11,420 nucleotides of DNA, from the NCBI GenBank assembly GCA_004151065.3, contig NWUY0300006373.1, positions 73,297 through 84,716 of the forward strand, written 5' to 3'. The notes beneath the pieces were generated by a model. That model made no database searches. It was not told the DNA's origin and saw only the letters and a list, made by a program, of their open reading frames with translations. This document shows positions 9,392-11,420 of the stretch, piece after piece. Position 1 is the stretch's first letter; every line of letters starts with the position of its first letter. Origin of the DNA: Larix sibirica (lineage: Eukaryota; Streptophyta; Pinopsida; Pinales; Pinaceae). Both the position numbers and the translations under genes were made by a program.

Positions 9392-9810
9392 TTCAAACTC
9401 GACTTTGATTCTGGTCCTGCCGGATTTGGAGGAGCTTCCAAAGGTAATCCTGGTCCTGCCGGATTTGGAGGAGCAATTCGCGACGAGTCTGGAACCATCA
9501 AGTACATCTTCATGGGCACCATTGGCCACAACACTAACAATGTTGTTAAGCTCACTGGTCTTCTTGAAGGTCTCAAATGTGCCCACAGGCATGGTATACT
9601 CCCCCTCGTCATTGAAGGAGACTCTAAGATCATTCTCACTCTGGCCAACCGACTTCACAATGGGGCCCGAGTAGAAAAACTCTCTTCAAGTTGGAGATTA
9701 GCACAGAGATTGCAAGAACTTGTTGCCTCCATCACTCTTGCTAGCTCTATTTCCTTCCAGCATGTCAGAAGAAAATGCGCTTGCAGACTACCTGGCCAAT
9801 GAAGGGGTAA
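9392..9810 (+). other. ORF2 RNase H domain (RVT_3 type), catalytically compromised
   Basis: This domain removes the RNA strand of the RNA:DNA hybrid. FKLDFD (Asp codon 9407) gives the first acidic residue, EGDSKII the third, and ADYLANEG (Asp codon 9786) the fourth. The second is expected as Glu in an N-x-A-E block, but codon 9548 is AAG (Lys), next to GTT (Val) where Ala is usual. Right after the first Asp lies a 39-bp-period internal duplication that adds a second GPAGFGGA segment. A frameshift near 9770 separates the fourth Asp from the rest. Confidence 0.8.
9411..9474 (+). repeat. short in-frame duplication in RNase H (period 39 bp)
   Basis: A 25-bp stretch (9411-9435) recurs exactly at 9450-9474. 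The 39-bp period is 13 codons, so the frame is kept and the peptide GPAGFGGA appears twice, flanking ASKGNP. Family members normally have the Gly-rich ASKGNPGPAGFGGA once, directly after the first catalytic Asp. Here SGPAGFG is inserted between that Asp and the conserved GASKGNP. Confidence 0.9.
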
Positions 9811-9975
9811 CCTGCAACAATGACTATTATGAAGACACTCTCACTTCTTTAACCTCCGGGACTATCACCCTTCAGTGTCAAACTCTGGCCATTCAGGACC
9901 TCACTCCCCCGGATGTGGGTGATGCAAGCGGACATGACACCAGGACTGGGCCGAACATGACACCTAACCACGTAT

Positions 9976-10047
9976 GTCATCCAAGTGGCAGCGCTGAGGT
10001 AAGGAATGAGCGTCACCCAAGCAATAATGCTAAGGTAAGGCAGGTGG
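9976..10047 (+). repeat. 36-bp in-frame tandem repeat (two copies), each with a splice-donor-like core
   Basis: GTCA[T/C]CCAAG...GCT[G/A]AGGTAAGG starts at 9976 and again at 10012. The period is 36 bp (12 codons), giving HPSGSAEVRNE and HPSNNAKVRQV in the frame that continues from the end of RNase H. Each copy contains AGGTAAGG, a strong plant 5' splice-site match. Confidence 0.75.
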
Positions 10048-10326
10048 TTAGTCATGATTTCGAAGCGACGTCAAGTCCCTGGGAACATTAAACCTTCTGG
10101 CCTTTGCGTCGTCTCATCCAGCTTGGCCTACACCAGCCCCATGGCTCTCAGGCGTGTGAGGTTCTCTCAGCTAGCTAGCTGGCCTCTTCAACTGTCCTAC
10201 AAATTCTCGTCTTGGCTCCTGGCCACGCTCATTTGTTTTCTCATCACTCTGCTCCAGGCTTCTCATCTTCCTGCACCTGCGTCCCTCAATCTCCTGTTTG
10301 ATAGGTTCTGTGTTTCCCTCACTATA

Positions 10327-10362
10327 GGTAGGCCGAAAGGTTCCAAGGCCGGAAAGAAGAAG
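10327..10362 (+). other. AT-hook-like basic motif
   Basis: GRPKGSKAGKKK contains the GRP core of AT-hook minor-groove-binding peptides, followed by Lys-rich sequence. Similar GRPxGSK patches occur in the basic part of some plant LINE ORF1 proteins (from memory). Here it lies about 500 bp past RNase H, directly after CTATAG, a possible 3' splice site with a pyrimidine-rich run. Confidence 0.4.
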
Positions 10363-10709
10363 GACACCCATGAAACAGATCAGAGCAGGAAAGGTTACAA
10401 TCCCGAAATTTCCATCCCAGTCCGTCTACTTGTAGACAATTGGGAAGCTCGCATCCTTGCTGACACTCTCTCCAATAGGAAACAGGAGCAGCCATGGGAC
10501 CCTATTGGTTCGTAAAAAACATGCTGGGTGAATTAATGGATGATATGTTGTCCAACTGTGCCACAGCTCGAAACTCCACTCAGACACTGAGAGACACCCT
10601 ACCAAATATGGCGGCCACTCTCAGCAACCTGGAGAATACATTCGGTTGGGACTCCTATGCTCCCACTCGGTACCTTTGTCGTGACCTATGACCTGGAAGC
10701 AGCGCTCTT

Positions 10710-10881
10710 GGAAACTTGGCCATGCCCTCTGTGGTCAGAAACGAGGTAAGGTGGCAATTTGGCTACTTCTCATGGCCTTGGCACTCTGGACACTACTTCG
10801 GGCACCAGGGCCACTACTCTTGGCAATTTGGCCACTACTCCTGGCAAGACTACTACACCTGGCATTCTGGCTTATACTCCT
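10710..10881 (+). repeat. degenerate 21-bp minisatellite coding Gly-x-Leu-Ala-Thr-Thr-Pro
   Basis: GGC-initiated units start at 10753, 10774, 10801, 10822, 10843 and 10861 (spacings 21, 27, 21, 21, 18 bp) and end before GGC at 10882. In the frame ending at 11232 they read GNLATSH, GLGTLDTTS, GTRATTL, GNLATTP, GKTTTP and GILAYTP. An outlying unit, GNLAMPS, lies at 10710-10730 in another frame. All spacings are multiples of three, so selection for this frame is plausible. Confidence 0.75.
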
Positions 10882-11100
10882 GGCAGGGCTTGGAACAACA
10901 CAGCTGGAAAAGATTCGGCTCAGCCACGAGGCATCCCACTGAAAGGAAAGGATCCATCTCCGGCATCCTTCCCCATCCCCTCCACTTTGGGGCCGATCCT
11001 GGCCAAGCGCACTCATAATGAACCTGACAGCGGTGTTCTCACAACTAGAAATACTTCACCTCTGCCCATCAAGCTCCTTGATCGTGACACCCGGACTCCA

Positions 11101-11142
11101 GTGAAGGACACCCTGCCATCTGTGAAATGCACTCTACCACCT
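11101..11142 (+). repeat. 21-bp tandem repeat (two copies)
   Basis: Two adjacent 21-bp units starting GTGAA at 11101 and 11122 code VKDTLPS and VKCTLPP in the frame ending at 11232. A DTLP segment also occurs near 10590 in another frame. Confidence 0.55.
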
Positions 11143-11232
11143 GCAAGGAACGAGGAGGACACCACCTGCTACAGCTGCCCCATCCTGGAGGAAATTCCTT
11201 CTGATGTCGAAACTCCCTTTGCAGTTGGTTAA

Positions 11233-11420
11233 GAATGTTTTTCTATGGTTAAATTCCGGTTTACTGTTTATTTTTGTTATGCATCAGACTGTTAGCTTCT
11301 CTATAGCTACATCACTTGTTCACCCAGGTCTCCCTATAGTGGGCAGGGATTTTTTTATTATTTTGGGTTTGAACGACCATGGTTATGATGATTTTCAAGG
11401 TTGGCATCTGATAAGACCAC
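11233..11420 (+). other. probable LINE 3' UTR, incomplete
   Basis: T-rich sequence follows the TAA at 11230, with a TTTTTTTATTATTTT run near 11349-11363. No AATAAA signal, poly(A) tract or target duplication is seen before the window ends, so the element boundary lies beyond or is unrecognisable. Confidence 0.35.

Larger units (their letters stand above)
5607..9810 (+). pseudogene. LINE ORF2: endonuclease / reverse transcriptase / RNase H polyprotein, broken
   Basis: This is the enzyme of target-primed reverse transcription. The ATG at 5607 is chosen because the typical ORF2 opening follows at once: MQLIS, a stop in place of Trp, then NVRGLN. Domains in order are endonuclease (to about 6300), a linker with the conserved WLKEGEKNTTFFHR block (near 6680-6725), RT (about 6925-7950), the thumb with FLWGG (near 8115), zf-RVT (8789-9000) and RNase H (9392-9810). 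The frame changes near 6915-6931, 7848-7851, 8121-8128 (one G apparently lost from a 7-G run) and 9765-9775. Premature stops begin at 5622, 6291, 6621, 6973, 7462, 8249, 8282, 8327, 8441, 8549, 8987 and 9146. A total of about 1,400 codons is in the usual range for RNase H-bearing plant LINE ORF2 proteins. Motif identity is strong despite the damage. Confidence 0.9.
9811..11232 (+). pseudogene. unrecognised, apparently coding tail after LINE RNase H
   Basis: I do not recognise a domain here. Open segments follow one another in different frames: to 10091, about 10039-10515 in a second frame, 10494-10691, and 10750-11232, which ends TAA. Visible features are a 12-residue tandem repeat (HPSxxAxVR, 9976-10047), a basic AT-hook-like patch GRPKGSKAGKKK (10327-10362), a Gly/Thr/Pro heptad array (10710-10881), a second 21-bp repeat coding VKDTLPS / VKCTLPP (11101-11142), and a late CYSC. 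Repeat periods of 36 and 21 bp preserve frame, which favours past coding. It may be a C-terminal extension of ORF2, a captured host fragment, or non-coding 3' UTR whose open frames are chance. Frame changes may be decay or, at the GAGGTAAGG sites, splicing. Confidence 0.4.
3712..11420 (+). mobile_element. L1-clade plant LINE (non-LTR retrotransposon), degenerate, 3' end not reached
   Basis: The order is leader, ORF1 (RNA-binding), ORF2 (AP endonuclease, RT, zf-RVT, RNase H), tail. This is the standard plan of plant L1-like LINEs that carry RNase H. The 5' edge is placed where AT-rich flank gives way to C/T-rich leader and could be off by about 50 bp. No poly(A) tail, simple-repeat terminus or target site duplication is visible before the window ends. 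Frame changes, 16 premature stops and internal duplications show it is not autonomous. About 7.7 kb lies in the window, longer than the 5-7 kb I would expect, because about 1.4 kb of unusual sequence follows RNase H and ORF1 holds a 272-bp duplication. Confidence 0.85.

Noticed and set aside
9113-9658. Longest minus-strand open frame (181 codons)
   Set aside because: It is antisense to the zf-RVT/RNase H part of ORF2, has no recognisable motif, and its apparent repeats mirror the 39-bp duplication on the + strand.
10688-10942. Leu-rich frame that looks like several membrane segments
   Set aside because: It is the out-of-frame reading of the 21-bp GxLATTP array, where repeated CTGGCA/CTACTC codons give Leu and Ala; the neighbouring frame stays open longer.

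Overview
The window looks like nuclear DNA from a seed plant. A plant-type LINE (L1 clade, with a C-terminal RNase H) fills the right two thirds and older transposon debris fills the left third. The size of the repeats and the lack of any intact cellular gene suggest a large, repeat-rich genome, possibly a conifer; that is inference. There is no bacterial or phage architecture, no RNA gene and no CRISPR array. No open host gene was found on either strand.

Layout. 1-1565: unexplained sequence with two weak polypurine-tract/LTR-start-like junctions (near 38 and 1360), followed by an AT-rich stretch. 1575-1867: a short non-autonomous DNA transposon with terminal inverted repeats and a 9-bp target duplication, best read as a Mutator-like MITE. 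It sits against 1871-2644, an old, heavily decayed + strand LINE ORF1 remnant (DUF4283-like fold plus a zinc knuckle with its ligands mutated). 2645-3711: AT-rich, no recognisable gene. About 3712 to the window end: a second, much better preserved LINE on the + strand. It has a short leader, ORF1 (3837-5529; RNA-binding DUF4283-like domain, CCHC knuckle, basic and acidic tail) and ORF2 (from 5607). ORF2 carries an AP-like endonuclease, reverse transcriptase, a zf-RVT Cys/His region and RNase H. A further 1.4 kb of apparently coding, repeat-containing sequence runs to 11232, then a possible 3' UTR.

How the parts fit. In a living element, ORF1 protein would bind the LINE RNA, and ORF2 would nick the target and reverse transcribe it there (target-primed reverse transcription); RNase H would remove the RNA strand. 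This copy is dead. I count 16 in-frame premature stops and at least six frame breaks between 3837 and 9810. Thirteen of the 16 stops are TAG, which fits C-to-T decay at methylated CAG/CTG sites. ORF1 also holds an out-of-frame 272-bp tandem duplication, and RNase H has lost an expected catalytic Glu.

The least ordinary part is the post-RNase H tail (9811-11232). It has an in-frame 12-residue repeat, an AT-hook-like basic patch and a degenerate Gly-x-Leu-Ala-Thr-Thr-Pro heptad array. I do not recognise it as a known domain. It could be a LINE ORF2 extension, captured sequence, or an unusual 3' UTR.
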